From Merdibacter massiliensis (GTDB lineage: Bacteria; Bacillota_I; Bacilli_A; Erysipelotrichales; Erysipelotrichaceae), in NCBI RefSeq assembly GCF_900155395.1, contig NZ_LT699726.1:1-64000 (forward strand): a DNA stretch of 64,000 nucleotides, read 5' to 3'. The notes under the pieces were generated by a model. It saw nothing but the letters and a program-made list of their open reading frames with translations, ran no database searches and was not told where the DNA came from. Shown piece by piece: positions 35,047-43,065 of the stretch. Made by a program: the position numbers and the translations under genes. Position 1 is the first letter of the stretch, and every line of letters begins with the position of its first letter.

Positions 35047-35083
35047 AACCTCTCACCCTATTTGCCGTTGAGGGTGAGAGGTT
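35047..35083 (-). terminator. Terminator after sigma-like gene copy 1
   Basis: AACCTCTCACCC and GGGTGAGAGGTT pair perfectly; the minus strand continues with CTTTTT. Confidence 0.85.
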
Positions 35084-35092
35084 GCACAACGA

Positions 35093-35542
35093 TTATTCCA
35101 AAATTTTTTTAAGTTTTTTGAGGGCCTTCATTTTCCGAACATGAACAGCATTGCGGTACACGCCAAGCTCGTCTGCATATTGCCGTTCTGTCTTTTCCTC
35201 AAAGAACAGCGCTTGGATCAGCGCACGTTCTTCTGGGGTAAGCAGGGAAAGCGCGGTATGTAGCCTGTCCACTTCCAGCTTGTGAAGCACCACGCTCTCC
35301 ACGCTTTCCTGCTCATCAGAGAATTGCTGGGCATTTTCATCCACCAGCCGATCCAAAGAATCTTCGCGGCTTGGGATGATCTGCACCACTTGGCCCTCCT
35401 TTCCGAGAACGAACCGCTCGGTTTTCAAATCGTTCTCAAAATAGCGCATTTTCCGGTCGCCCTGCATATAGGCCCGGTACACTTCATCCGTAACCTCAAC
35501 ATATTGGCCGCGAATCCATATTCTTTTTTTATCAGCGTCCAC
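35093..35542 (-). CDS. Small sigma-70-like regulator, copy 1
   Basis: 149 residues starting at GTG 35542 with GGAGG 9 nt upstream. The C-terminal half is a sigma region 4-like HTH (LSLLTPEERALIQALFFEEK, RQYADELGVYRNAVHVRKMKA). The N-terminal half (IWIRGQYVEVTDEVYRAYM) resembles element-borne sigma-like regulators rather than a clear region 2. Almost identical to copies at 42094 and 55336; it ends KKLKKILE instead of KKLKLLLE. Its targets are unknown. Confidence 0.85.
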   Translation of the reverse strand: MDADKKRIWIRGQYVEVTDEVYRAYMQGDRKMRYFENDLKTERFVLGKEGQVVQIIPSREDSLDRLVDENAQQFSDEQESVESVVLHKLEVDRLHTALSLLTPEERALIQALFFEEKTERQYADELGVYRNAVHVRKMKALKKLKKILE

Positions 35543-35559
35543 GCTGTTTTACCTCCGAT

Positions 35560-35682
35560 CAGTCTGAATTGCGAGAAATTCAGACTGGTCGGGCGGCCCC
35601 CTACAACGTGGGAATGGGGTTCCTCTATATTGAAAAACGCACCTGCAGAATGGGACAACAGCCCCAACAGCAAGTGCGTTTC
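35560..35682 (-). promoter_or_regulatory. Structured leader of sigma-like copy 1
   Basis: Two hairpins precede the RBS on the minus strand: a terminator-like stem AACGCACTTGC/GCAGGTGCGTT followed by T5 (35634-35682), and an 11-bp perfect stem CAGTCTGAATT/AATTCAGACTG (35560-35587) just before GGAGG. Both are kept in all three copies. This layout fits transcription attenuation or translational control. Confidence 0.6.
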
Positions 35683-35986
35683 CTTTTAGTTCGTGTAAAT
35701 CATGGCATGATGGTTCAGTATGAAAGGCGTAAAGCCACGGTGAACAGCAAGCGATTTTTTGACAGCCTGCGCTCTGTCGCATTATGTCGAAACGCTTTTT
35801 CCTCCATGGCGGCTCCCTCCGTAAGCCGCCGATCCCGCCAGCGTCAGGGCGTCGTCAGTATGAGGGCATAAAGAACGGCGGCCTTGATTTTCTCAAAGCC
35901 GCCGAAAAAGTAATATGGGCGTGTCAATAAGTCTGCTGCACGACGGCTTTTTTTCTTTTGCCATCGTCCGGCAGATAATGAAAATA

Positions 35987-36346
35987 TTATGTTTTAGGTT
36001 CAGGATTTACTAATGCCTTTACTTTCGCAATGAAATCACAGTCGGTTTTGCAGCAGAAAACGCCGCCATAAAATTTTGTCTGTTGTTCAATCAGGAAATC
36101 ATCGTCGCCAGACATAAGCAGGAAAGGGACAGTGATCCCTTTTTGACGAATTTCTTCGAGCAAATCCAGTCCTGTGCCATCCCGCATATTATAATCAGAA
36201 CAGATTGCTTCGACTTTTTGATGTTCCAGCAATCGCAACGCATCTTTTACCCCTGTTGCTGTATAAACCTCAAAATATTTTTCTAAAGCAGAGGTCAAAA
36301 AACCTAAAAAACCCAAATTGTCGTCTATGACAAGCAATTTTCTCAT
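35987..36346 (-). CDS. Stand-alone receiver-domain response regulator
   Basis: 119 residues consisting only of a CheY-like receiver: LVIDDNLGFL (acid pocket), the phosphoacceptor aspartate in ICSDYNMRDGTGLDLLEE (about residue 51), LLMSGDDD and a conserved-type lysine in FCCKTDCDF. No DNA-binding domain, so it would act through protein contacts, for example as a phosphate sink for the kinase of the same block. It is the last gene of block A, 64 bp after the permease. Confidence 0.85.
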   Translation of the reverse strand: MRKLLVIDDNLGFLGFLTSALEKYFEVYTATGVKDALRLLEHQKVEAICSDYNMRDGTGLDLLEEIRQKGITVPFLLMSGDDDFLIEQQTKFYGGVFCCKTDCDFIAKVKALVNPEPKT

Positions 36347-36410
36347 TAACTTCCCCCTTCTATCAGCTCCTTATTATGTTCTTATCTGATTGGTGGTTAG
36401 AAAATCAGAA

Positions 36411-37142
36411 TTATTTTACTTTCCTGTTCAGCCCTTTCAGAATGAACAGCGCCAGAACAGCACAGGCCAGCAGAACTATGATACCAATTAAGACCTGAAC
36501 CATGCTTGCATCGTAATAGCCGGAGATATTGAAAACGGCCGTCATGGGATATACCGTCTTTAGCTGTTCGGACATACTTGCGAACAGCCCAGCAAACGAA
36601 TAAATTTCTGCAAATACCAGCGCCAGCCAGTAACCTTTTTTCATCCGGGCCACCAAAGCGATAATCGGAGAAATGGCAAAGAACACGCCGATCCCGTCCA
36701 GAAGATATGTTTTCAGGTTTCCCAAAACAAGGCCAATTGAAAGAGCTTCAAAGTGCAAAACGGCCTCAACGAGAAAGGTAATCGCAAAAAGCAGAAGATA
36801 GATTACGACGCTGAACACCAGAGCAAGCACCATTTTGGAGAGCGTCAGCTTCACTTCATCCACGGGAATGAGCCGCAGGGATTTCAGGGTGTCCTCCTGT
36901 TCCTCCCGGCAGATCATATAGCTTCCCAGCAGGGCAATGACCGCAGGCAGCACATAAAAGGTGGCAAGGGATTGGGCCGCTGTCATAAACCATCCGGCAC
37001 CGTCAATATAGCGGCTTTCATAGAACGTGAACTGACCCTGTGCAAAGACAATCAACGCCACCATGACCGTTGCAAAACCGGCAATCCACAAGATTTTGGA
37101 ACGGCGGAGTTTCCGGCGCTCCGCCCAAAGTAAAAGTTCCAT
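36411..37142 (-). CDS. ABC-2 permease, lantibiotic-protection type
   Basis: 243 residues with six membrane segments in the pattern of MutG/EpiG/CprC-like subunits (start ELLLWAERRKLRRSKILWIAG). With the permease at 37155 and the ATPase at 37879 it forms a three-gene transporter like those that expel lantibiotics or free lipid II. It lies 12 bp after the preceding permease. No bacteriocin genes are adjacent, so defence rather than self-immunity is likely. Confidence 0.85.
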   Translation of the reverse strand: MELLLWAERRKLRRSKILWIAGFATVMVALIVFAQGQFTFYESRYIDGAGWFMTAAQSLATFYVLPAVIALLGSYMICREEQEDTLKSLRLIPVDEVKLTLSKMVLALVFSVVIYLLLFAITFLVEAVLHFEALSIGLVLGNLKTYLLDGIGVFFAISPIIALVARMKKGYWLALVFAEIYSFAGLFASMSEQLKTVYPMTAVFNISGYYDASMVQVLIGIIVLLACAVLALFILKGLNRKVK

Positions 37143-37154
37143 TTCAAATGCACC

Positions 37155-37886
37155 TCACTTTCTCTTTTTCAAAGCAGCCCCAGCCAGCAGGACAGAAGCA
37201 ACGCCCCACACGCCTATGCAGAGGAATGCCCCCGGAATATTGAGTGGCTGGGTAATTACGACACCCGGAATATCCCGCATAACAATGGCGGTCATGCTGG
37301 ACAGCGGATGCAGGTACATATTCACCATCAAGAGGATAAAGCCGAGGAATGTATAAACCAGCGTCAGGCAGACGGGAAGAATATACCCCTTCTGCGCTGC
37401 GGCAGCCGCCAGTATTGGCAGCACCGCAAAGGCGGTCAGCAGAGAGATTTCCATACACTTCCGCAGAAGATAAAGGACGCTCCCGCTGTCAAAGGCAATA
37501 TAGCCGGGCAGGACGCCGGTAAGGATGGACGCGGCTGCGGTAATCAGCATGAAGCAGACCGAGTACACCAGCACCACAGCAAATTTGCTGAAAAAGTACG
37601 CCATCTTATTGACCGGCACAATCCAGAGCTGTTTGAGCATATCATATTGGTTTTCGTTATACATCAGCATGGTACACAGCATCCCCAGCACCACCGGCAG
37701 GATAATCCACGGGGTATAGCTGAACGCCGTCCACTTGTAAAACTCGATGGGTTCCACGCCGGTTCCCTTAACGCTTGCGAAGTAGAACACGGCGGCCAGC
37801 GGCATAAACAGAGCTGCCAGCAGCATGAGCCAGATAAACTTTCTCCGGCGCAGCTTTAGAAATTCAATCTGTATCAGTTTAAGCAA
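37155..37886 (-). CDS. ABC-2 permease, lantibiotic-protection type (MutE/EpiE/CprB-like)
   Basis: 243 residues from a TTG at 37886 (LLKLIQIEFLKLRRRKF), which overlaps the ATPase stop codon and has GGGAG close upstream. The longer open frame to 38048 lies inside the ATPase gene and is not conserved. Six membrane segments are predicted. The N-terminal EFLKLRRRK motif is typical of this family. Confidence 0.85.
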   Translation of the reverse strand: MLKLIQIEFLKLRRRKFIWLMLLAALFMPLAAVFYFASVKGTGVEPIEFYKWTAFSYTPWIILPVVLGMLCTMLMYNENQYDMLKQLWIVPVNKMAYFFSKFAVVLVYSVCFMLITAAASILTGVLPGYIAFDSGSVLYLLRKCMEISLLTAFAVLPILAAAAAQKGYILPVCLTLVYTFLGFILLMVNMYLHPLSSMTAIVMRDIPGVVITQPLNIPGAFLCIGVWGVASVLLAGAALKKRK

Positions 37887-38802
37887 TGCCCTCTCCCCCC
37901 GTAATCTGCTTGAAATAGTCCTCAAGGGTATCATTGCAGATTTGGGAGCTGATAACAGCCACATCCTGCACCACAAGGGCCTTGTTGATTGCCGCCATAT
38001 CCAGTGCGGTGTCATAGAGTCGCAGGTTATGTTCGTCCTGCACCGCATAATCCGTCACATGGAACTGCCGTTCCAAAATCAGTGAGGCTTTGGGGACATC
38101 CGACACCTGAAGCTGGATGTATTTCCGATTTTTCTTTTCCAAATCCTCCATGCTGCTTTCTTCCAGCAGTACGCCGTGGTCGATGATGCCAATATCATCC
38201 GCCAGAAGTGCGATTTCGGAAAGAATGTGGCTGGAAATCAGGATGGTTTTGCCGCGATCCACGCTTAAATCCTTGATAAAATTCCGCACTTCGGCAATGC
38301 CGATGGGGTCAAGCCCGTTGGTCGGTTCATCCAGGATCAAAAGCTCCGGGTCATGCAGGATGGCGTTGGCAATGCCGAGACGCTGCTTCATACCGAGAGA
38401 ATACTTGCTGAACAGCTTTTTGTCCCGGTAAGGAAGCCCCACGACTTCCAGTGCGTTCTTGACGGCGTTGGGCCGGGGCGTCCCGCGTAGCTTCGCAAAG
38501 ATTTCAAGGTTTTCTGTGCCGGTCAGGTTCGGGTAAAAGCCGGGAGTTTCGATGATAGCCCCAATGCGGGGATAAATGCGCTTCTCATGGCCTTTGATGT
38601 TCTGGCCGAACACATCCACTTCGCCGGAAGTGATTGGCGTAAGGCCCAAAATCATTTTCATAATGGTGGTCTTACCGGCTCCATTTCGGCCCAAAAGCCC
38701 GTAAATCCGGCCCGGCTTCACATGAATATCCACAGAGCTGACGGCGGTTTGCTCGCCGTAAATCTTCGTCAGCTTTTTGGTTTCAATCACAAAGTCACTC
38801 AT
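37879..38802 (-). CDS. Lantibiotic-protection-type ABC transporter ATPase (MutF/CprA-like)
   Basis: 307 residues. Walker A GRNGAGKTT, signature YSLGMKQRLGIANA, Walker B LLILDEPTNGLDP, switch histidine in ISSHILSEI. The length and C-terminal extension match the bacitracin and lantibiotic ABC group. RBS AGAGAGG. It sits between the lipoprotein and the two short permeases. Confidence 0.92.
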   Translation of the reverse strand: MSDFVIETKKLTKIYGEQTAVSSVDIHVKPGRIYGLLGRNGAGKTTIMKMILGLTPITSGEVDVFGQNIKGHEKRIYPRIGAIIETPGFYPNLTGTENLEIFAKLRGTPRPNAVKNALEVVGLPYRDKKLFSKYSLGMKQRLGIANAILHDPELLILDEPTNGLDPIGIAEVRNFIKDLSVDRGKTILISSHILSEIALLADDIGIIDHGVLLEESSMEDLEKKNRKYIQLQVSDVPKASLILERQFHVTDYAVQDEHNLRLYDTALDMAAINKALVVQDVAVISSQICNDTLEDYFKQITGGEGIA

Positions 38803-38819
38803 AAAGATGCCTCTCTTTC

Positions 38820-39245
38820 TTATTCTGCTTCATTTTTCCAAATGACATAGTTGTAAAGGCTGCCATCCGGGGAATAGTTGATGAACACTTTGAAATCGCC
38901 CTTTTCACAGGGAATGACAAATTCAACACGGATTTGGTCGGAGTGTTCCGGCACATAACAGGACACCTCCGGGGAAGCGTTCTCCGGCAGCCCGCCCAGC
39001 TTATCGGCTTCTTCCTTCCATGTTTCCTGTATCGCCTCCGCAGAAGTATTGTCCTGTACGCCCTGCGGCAGCGCATTGAAGAAAGTTTCAAAATCTCCAT
39101 CCATCATCTGGTTAAAGTATTCGGTAGCTTCCTCTGTAATGGCCTGCTGGTCGGGGGCTTCGCTGGAAGATGGGGCGGCCTGCTGGCAGGCGCAAAGCGA
39201 AAAAGCGAACAGAACACAGAGGAATAAACTAATCAATCGTTTCAT
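38820..39245 (-). CDS. DUF3887-like lipoprotein
   Basis: 141 residues with a lipoprotein signal: KR start, hydrophobic stretch LISLFLCVLFAF, lipobox LCAC with Cys19 as the lipidated residue. After a Ser/Ala/Pro linker comes an NTF2-like DUF3887 fold (EEATEYFNQMMDGDFETFF). It probably sits on the outer face of the membrane, where it may bind the peptide or assist the transporter encoded on both sides. Confidence 0.85.
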   Translation of the reverse strand: MKRLISLFLCVLFAFSLCACQQAAPSSSEAPDQQAITEEATEYFNQMMDGDFETFFNALPQGVQDNTSAEAIQETWKEEADKLGGLPENASPEVSCYVPEHSDQIRVEFVIPCEKGDFKVFINYSPDGSLYNYVIWKNEAE

Positions 39246-39257
39246 AGGTCTTTCCTT

Positions 39258-40025
39258 TCAATAAGATTGCTTTTTTAGAGCCACAACGGATGCGGCGGCA
39301 AATGCGGCACCGATCAGAAGCAGCGAACCTGCACAGACAAGCGGCGAAGTATGGGGCAAAACGCCTTGCATCAGGCTTTCTACCATAGCTGCGGCTGCTT
39401 CGGAAATATGGGGATAAATCCCCATCACGCTTGCCAGCGGGTGTATTCCCGTAAGATAGGCAGGGGCAATGACTACGGGAACCAGATAAAGCAGCGTTGC
39501 GCCAATAGGCAGGATATATCCTTTTGACAGCGTGGCAAGAAACACAATCGGAAGCATGGCTATGGGGATCAGAAGCCCGCCCGTCAGATACAAAAGGCCA
39601 GCAACCATTAGTGTTTGGGCATTCAGATCGGGAAAGCCCCCAGCAATCAGCCCGCCGACAACACATAAAAGAAAGGTAATCAGGCACAGTCCCACGGACA
39701 TCAGGATCACCACAGCAACTTTTGAAAAGTATAGCTGCGCTTTTGTGATAGGAATGATGAGCAGTTCTTTCAGCGTGTCGTTCTTGTGTTCGTCAAAAAA
39801 TAAGGTTGTGGCGAACATTCCCAGCACAATCGGCAGGAACAGGCTGGACAGGTTCTTAAACGCCAGTGTGTAGAGGTCGCCAAAGCTATCCATGTAGGGG
39901 CTGCTCCTTGCAATGCTGCAAGCCCGCTCAATCGCAAACGCCCCAAACAGCAGCGTCAGGGCCAAAATACACCAGACAATCTTATTCCGCTTCCATTTCT
40001 GGATTTCAGTTGCAATGATCGTCAT
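39258..40025 (-). CDS. ABC-2 permease, first gene of the block A transporter operon
   Basis: 255 residues from ATG 40025 (MTIIATEIQKWKRNK), with GGAGG 7 nt upstream. Six membrane segments, similar in layout to the permeases at 36411 and 37155. Three permeases with one ATPase is one more than the usual pair. The promoter directly upstream has a TATAAT box and four 11-bp repeats (40064-40104). Confidence 0.85.
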   Translation of the reverse strand: MTIIATEIQKWKRNKIVWCILALTLLFGAFAIERACSIARSSPYMDSFGDLYTLAFKNLSSLFLPIVLGMFATTLFFDEHKNDTLKELLIIPITKAQLYFSKVAVVILMSVGLCLITFLLCVVGGLIAGGFPDLNAQTLMVAGLLYLTGGLLIPIAMLPIVFLATLSKGYILPIGATLLYLVPVVIAPAYLTGIHPLASVMGIYPHISEAAAAMVESLMQGVLPHTSPLVCAGSLLLIGAAFAAASVVALKKQSY

Positions 40026-40050
40026 GCGGTTTCCTCCTTTCATGGTTCCC

Positions 40051-40104
40051 ATTATAAGGGACGAACCTTGCCATAACCTTGCCGAAATCTTGTTTTAACC
40101 TTGC
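40051..40104 (-). promoter_or_regulatory. Response-regulator-type promoter of block A with four 11-bp-spaced repeats
   Basis: On the plus strand AACCTTGC occurs at 40064, 40075 and 40097 and as AATCTTGT at 40086, each exactly 11 bp apart. TATAAT lies at 40051-40056 on the minus strand, 7 bp from the first repeat, and there is no good -35 box. OmpR-family regulators bind direct repeats on one DNA face like this. The regulator at 41057-41758 is the obvious candidate. Confidence 0.75.
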
Positions 40105-40116
40105 TTTGAACGCAAG

Positions 40117-40142
40117 AAAGCCCTGCGCGGTCACAGGGCTTT
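40117..40142 (-). terminator. Terminator overlapping the 3' end of the block A kinase gene
   Basis: AAAGCCCTG and CAGGGCTTT pair perfectly; the stem includes the last kinase codons and is followed by CTTG on the minus strand. It separates the kinase from the transporter promoter. Confidence 0.7.
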
Positions 40143-41054
40143 CGGAAGTATGATGGTAAAGGTTGTACCAGCTCCGGGGACACTGGCTGCCGTGATGGTT
40201 CCTTTATGGACGCTTACCAGTTCCTTCGCAATGGAGAGGCCCAGCCCGTTCCCTTTGGCAGATCGGGAGTGGTCGCATTGATACATTCGTTCAAAGATAT
40301 GGGGGATGTCAGCGGCGGAAATCCCTTTCCCGTTATCGGCCACCATGATTTTTGCCTGCTGCTCCGTTTCGGTTATGGTCAGGGACACTTGCCTTGCGTC
40401 GCTGTGCGTCAGGATATTTTGCAGCAGGTTATTGAGAATACGGGTGTAGGCGGTGGGATCAACCCTTGTCATGTATTCTGTTTCGGGTATCTCTATCTCA
40501 TAGGAAAGATTGTGATTTTCCAGCAGCGGCACCCAGTCAGCCATAATGTTGCGGGAAAGCTCGTTCAGGTCGCAGACTTCAAAATGAAAAATCTGCTCCC
40601 CAGCATCCAGCTTCACCCATTCAAACAGGGCGGTCACAAAGTCTTTCAGGTGATGGGCTTTTTCCGTAGCCACCCGAATATATTCTTCCTGCTCGGCCCC
40701 TGTTACGATCTTGCTTTCCACGGCCTCCAAATAGCCCACCAGAGAGGCAAGCGGCGTTTTTACATCATGGGAAAGGCTTGTCATAAGTCGTTTATAAGCC
40801 TGCTCGGATTGCTTTTGCTGGATCAGCCGGGATTGGCTGCTCATAGCAATTTCGTTGATGTCATAACAGATTTGCTTTGTCAGGTCACTTTCCCGCGCCA
40901 GCACACGGCGGTTCAGGTTTCCGTTCTTTATATCCGTCAGGGCATCTTTAATAAGGGAAAGCTGGCCCCGGACGCGGTGAAGTTTTGCCAAAAGGTAAGC
41001 AATCACCAGCAGGGCAATCAATAAGGCCAGCAGCAGATAAATGTTCAGCTCCAT
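40131..41054 (-). CDS. Sensor histidine kinase (VanS/CprK-like)
   Basis: 307 residues from ATG 41054 (MELNIYLLL), with GGAGG 7 nt upstream; an ATG 6 bp earlier overlaps the regulator's stop codon. One or two N-terminal membrane segments with almost no extracellular loop, then a HAMP-like linker, the H box SLSHDVKTPLASL (about residue 96), the N box ILNNLLQNILTHS and the G boxes VADNGKGIS and GNGLGLSIAK. Kinases with such a small sensor part often depend on a transporter for signal detection. Confidence 0.92.
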   Translation of the reverse strand: MELNIYLLLALLIALLVIAYLLAKLHRVRGQLSLIKDALTDIKNGNLNRRVLARESDLTKQICYDINEIAMSSQSRLIQQKQSEQAYKRLMTSLSHDVKTPLASLVGYLEAVESKIVTGAEQEEYIRVATEKAHHLKDFVTALFEWVKLDAGEQIFHFEVCDLNELSRNIMADWVPLLENHNLSYEIEIPETEYMTRVDPTAYTRILNNLLQNILTHSDARQVSLTITETEQQAKIMVADNGKGISAADIPHIFERMYQCDHSRSAKGNGLGLSIAKELVSVHKGTITAASVPGAGTTFTIILPKAL

Positions 41055-41056
41055 GC

Positions 41057-41758
41057 TCATGCCTCCTTATTGAACCGATACCCCACACCCCGGACAGTCT
41101 GGATATAAAACGGCTGTTCTGGATTTGGCTCAATTTTCTTCCGCAGTTTGCTGATAAAAGACATGATGTTGCTGTCGTCAAAGGCATATTCCTCCGCCCA
41201 TACCTGCGTGTAAATCTGCTTCTTGGTAAACACCCGGCCTTTGTTGGACGCCAGAAACAGAAGCAGGTCAAATTCCTTGCCGGTCAGCTCTACCGGGAGA
41301 TTTTGAACTGTCACCGTCCGATTGACTTTATCAATCACCATATCTTTCAGCAGCATAGTGGCGGCCTCGTTCCCGGCCACGGGATTTAAGGTGGTATAGC
41401 GCCGGATCAGGGAATTGACGCGAGCCATCAGCTCGTTAATGCTGAAAGGTTTTGTCAGGTAATCGTCCGCCCCCAGCCGCAGGCCAGAAACTTTATCTTC
41501 CTCATCGCTTTTGGCGGTCAGCATCAGCACCGGCACATTATGTTTCTCCCGGATCTTCTGCAATACCTGAAAGCCGTCCATATCCGGCATCATTACATCC
41601 AGAATAATCAGAGAACAGGCATCCTTGTTTTCTTCCAGCAGCCGCAGGCCCTCTAAACCGCCATACGCCACCACCGCAGACAAATTTTCCTGTTCCACGC
41701 ATTTTTTCATCAAGGCACAAAGTTCCTTGTCATCGTCTATAATCAAAACACTATTCAT
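41057..41758 (-). CDS. OmpR-family response regulator
   Basis: 233 residues: receiver (LIIDDDKELC, phosphoacceptor in LIILDVMMPDMDGF, LTAKSDEED, LTKPF) and winged-helix C-terminal domain (ELTGKEFDLLLFLASNKGRVFTK, SFISKLRKKIEP). The start overlaps the HTH gene by 8 bp. It likely binds the 11-bp repeats upstream of the block A transporter. Confidence 0.94.
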   Translation of the reverse strand: MNSVLIIDDDKELCALMKKCVEQENLSAVVAYGGLEGLRLLEENKDACSLIILDVMMPDMDGFQVLQKIREKHNVPVLMLTAKSDEEDKVSGLRLGADDYLTKPFSINELMARVNSLIRRYTTLNPVAGNEAATMLLKDMVIDKVNRTVTVQNLPVELTGKEFDLLLFLASNKGRVFTKKQIYTQVWAEEYAFDDSNIMSFISKLRKKIEPNPEQPFYIQTVRGVGYRFNKEA

Positions 41759-41939
41759 GTTTCAAGGCCCTCCCTTGTTTCGTCCTGCCGTCCACCGGCT
41801 TTTTGGCATCTTTGGGGATTAGCCAAACCGTTCCCATTTTTTCAGCTCCCGGAATGCGTCCCTCGGAGCAATAATAATTGATCTGCCGTGGAGAAATTCC
41901 CCATTTCTCGCCGGCTTCTCTTAAAGTCATATAATCCAT
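41751..41939 (-). CDS. Small HTH protein (MerR/excisionase-like)
   Basis: 62 residues from ATG 41939 (MDYMTLREAGEKWGISPRQ), with GGAGG 8 nt upstream. A winged HTH of MerR/Xis type (YMTLREAGEKWGISPRQINYYC, then GRIPGAEKMGTVWLIPKDA). It is first in the regulator-kinase operon behind a good promoter, so it probably adjusts transcription of this two-component system. Confidence 0.8.
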   Translation of the reverse strand: MDYMTLREAGEKWGISPRQINYYCSEGRIPGAEKMGTVWLIPKDAKKPVDGRTKQGRALKHE

Positions 41940-41959
41940 TGCACATACCTCCAGCACCT

Positions 41960-41988
41960 ATTATACTTCGCTCTTTCGAAGAATACAA
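41960..41988 (-). promoter_or_regulatory. Promoter of the HTH-regulator-kinase operon
   Basis: TTGTAT and TATAAT with a 17-bp spacer on the minus strand. The spacer contains CTTC...GAAG half-sites that could be an operator. Confidence 0.65.
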
Positions 41989-42045
41989 GCCAAGAAACAT
42001 GAACGCCTAAATAAGAATATGAAAAATAAGTATAAACGATATAAA

Positions 42046-42080
42046 AGGAACCTCTTGCGTTATCAAAGCAAGAGGTTCCT
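42046..42080 (-). terminator. Terminator after sigma-like gene copy 2
   Basis: AGGAACCTCTTGC and GCAAGAGGTTCCT pair perfectly and TTTTAT follows on the minus strand. Its sequence differs from the terminators of copies 1 and 3. Confidence 0.85.
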
Positions 42081-42093
42081 CATTTGGTTTAAT

Positions 42094-42546
42094 TTAGCCC
42101 TCCAATAAGAGCTTCAACTTTTTAAGGACCTTCATTTTCCGAACATGAACAGCATTGCGGTACACGCCAAGCTCGTCTGCATATTGCCGTTCTGTCTTTT
42201 CCTCAAAGAACAGCGCCTGGATCAGCGCACGTTCCTCTGGAGTCAGCAGGGAAAGCGCGGTATGTAGCCTGTCCACTTCCAGCTTGTGAAGCACCACGCT
42301 CTCCACACTTTCCTGCTCGTCGGAGAATTGCTGGGCATTTTCATCCACCAGCCGGTCCAAAGAATCTTCGCGGCTGGGGATGATCTGCACCACTTGGCCC
42401 TCCCTTCCGAGAACGAACCGCTCGGTTTTCAAATCGTTCTCAAAATAGCGCATTTTCCGGTCGCCCTGCATATAGGCCCGGTACACTTCATCCGTGACCT
42501 CGACAAATTGGCCGCGAATCCATATTCTTTTTTTATCAGCGTCCAC
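42094..42546 (-). CDS. Small sigma-70-like regulator, copy 2
   Basis: 150 residues, GTG start at 42546 with GGAGG upstream, same domain layout as copy 1. It differs at a handful of positions (GQF for GQY, GREGQ for GKEGQ, C-terminus KVLKKLKLLLEG). It lies 5' of the HTH-regulator-kinase operon of block A, separated by a terminator. Confidence 0.85.
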   Translation of the reverse strand: MDADKKRIWIRGQFVEVTDEVYRAYMQGDRKMRYFENDLKTERFVLGREGQVVQIIPSREDSLDRLVDENAQQFSDEQESVESVVLHKLEVDRLHTALSLLTPEERALIQALFFEEKTERQYADELGVYRNAVHVRKMKVLKKLKLLLEG

Positions 42547-42561
42547 GCTGTTTTACCTCCG

Positions 42562-42689
42562 ATCAGTCTGAATTGCGAGAAATTCAGACTGGCCGGGCGG
42601 TCCCCTACAACGTGGAAATGATGGGGTTCCTCTATAAAGAAAAACGCACCTGCAGAATGGGGTATTACCCCAAACGGCAAGCGCGTTTC
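42562..42689 (-). promoter_or_regulatory. Structured leader of sigma-like copy 2
   Basis: Same two hairpins as copy 1. The terminator-like stem (42640-42689) has GCGCGTTT where copy 1 has GTGCGTTT, keeping G-U pairing, and the inner loop now forms GGGG/CCCC. These compensating changes support a real RNA structure. Confidence 0.6.
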
Positions 42690-42770
42690 TTTTTAGTTCG
42701 TGTAAATCATGGCATGATGGTTCAGTGTGAAGGGCATAGTATCCCGCTGAAAAACGGGAAGTTTTTTTGA

Positions 42771-43065
42771 CCGTACACCGTCAAACAGGCGGCCTACGAC
42801 ATAGAATCATACTCGCTGCTTCTAATGAGCAGCGGTGCGCAGGATGACCAACGCATGAAATATCCCTCCAGGCCAAAAACGTGGTCTGGAGGGATGGGCA
42901 TGACAAAGCACCCTGCCAAAACCTCGTTTTTTTTATTGGCAGGACCATCTATACGATTCGGGTCAGTTCACTTTTCTATGCACTGTCAGTTCTCTAAAAT
43001 TTGAACTGCTATGCCATTATAAATCTAGCATAAATCTGTAAAATAGAAAGAGAGGTGAACTGTAG
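42771..43065. other. Intergenic region with two inverted repeats, no gene
   Basis: ATCCCTCCAG/CTGGAGGGAT (about 42862-42895) and CCTGCCA/TGGCAGG (about 42911-42946, with T8 in the loop) are terminator-like. GTCAGTTC occurs twice (42962 and 42985), possibly an operator for the XRE gene that follows. Confidence 0.45.

Larger units (their letters stand above)
35093..35985 (-). repeat. Module-boundary repeat, copy 1 (sigma-like gene plus leader)
   Basis: The sigma-like gene and roughly 440 bp upstream are nearly the same as at 55336-56240, and its inner part matches 42094-42770. All copies have the same orientation. The outer part contains a GGCGGCC...AAGCCGCC hairpin near 35877-35905 that also recurs near 48989 and 56127. 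Confidence 0.85.
42094..42770 (-). repeat. Module-boundary repeat, copy 2
   Basis: The sigma-like gene and about 220 bp of leader match copies 1 and 3; beyond about 42740 the sequence diverges. Same orientation as the other copies. Confidence 0.85.

Noticed and set aside
36411-40025. Bacteriocin biosynthesis cluster with self-immunity
   Set aside because: No precursor peptide, LanB/LanC/LanM enzyme or dedicated protease was found around the transporter, so only a protection-type transporter is claimed.
40064-40104. CRISPR-like short repeats
   Set aside because: The 11-bp period and absence of spacers of 25-40 bp show a protein-binding array, not a CRISPR array. None was found elsewhere in the window.
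40206-41024. A 272-codon open frame on the plus strand
   Set aside because: Antisense to the histidine kinase; no recognisable domain and composition typical of a shadow frame.
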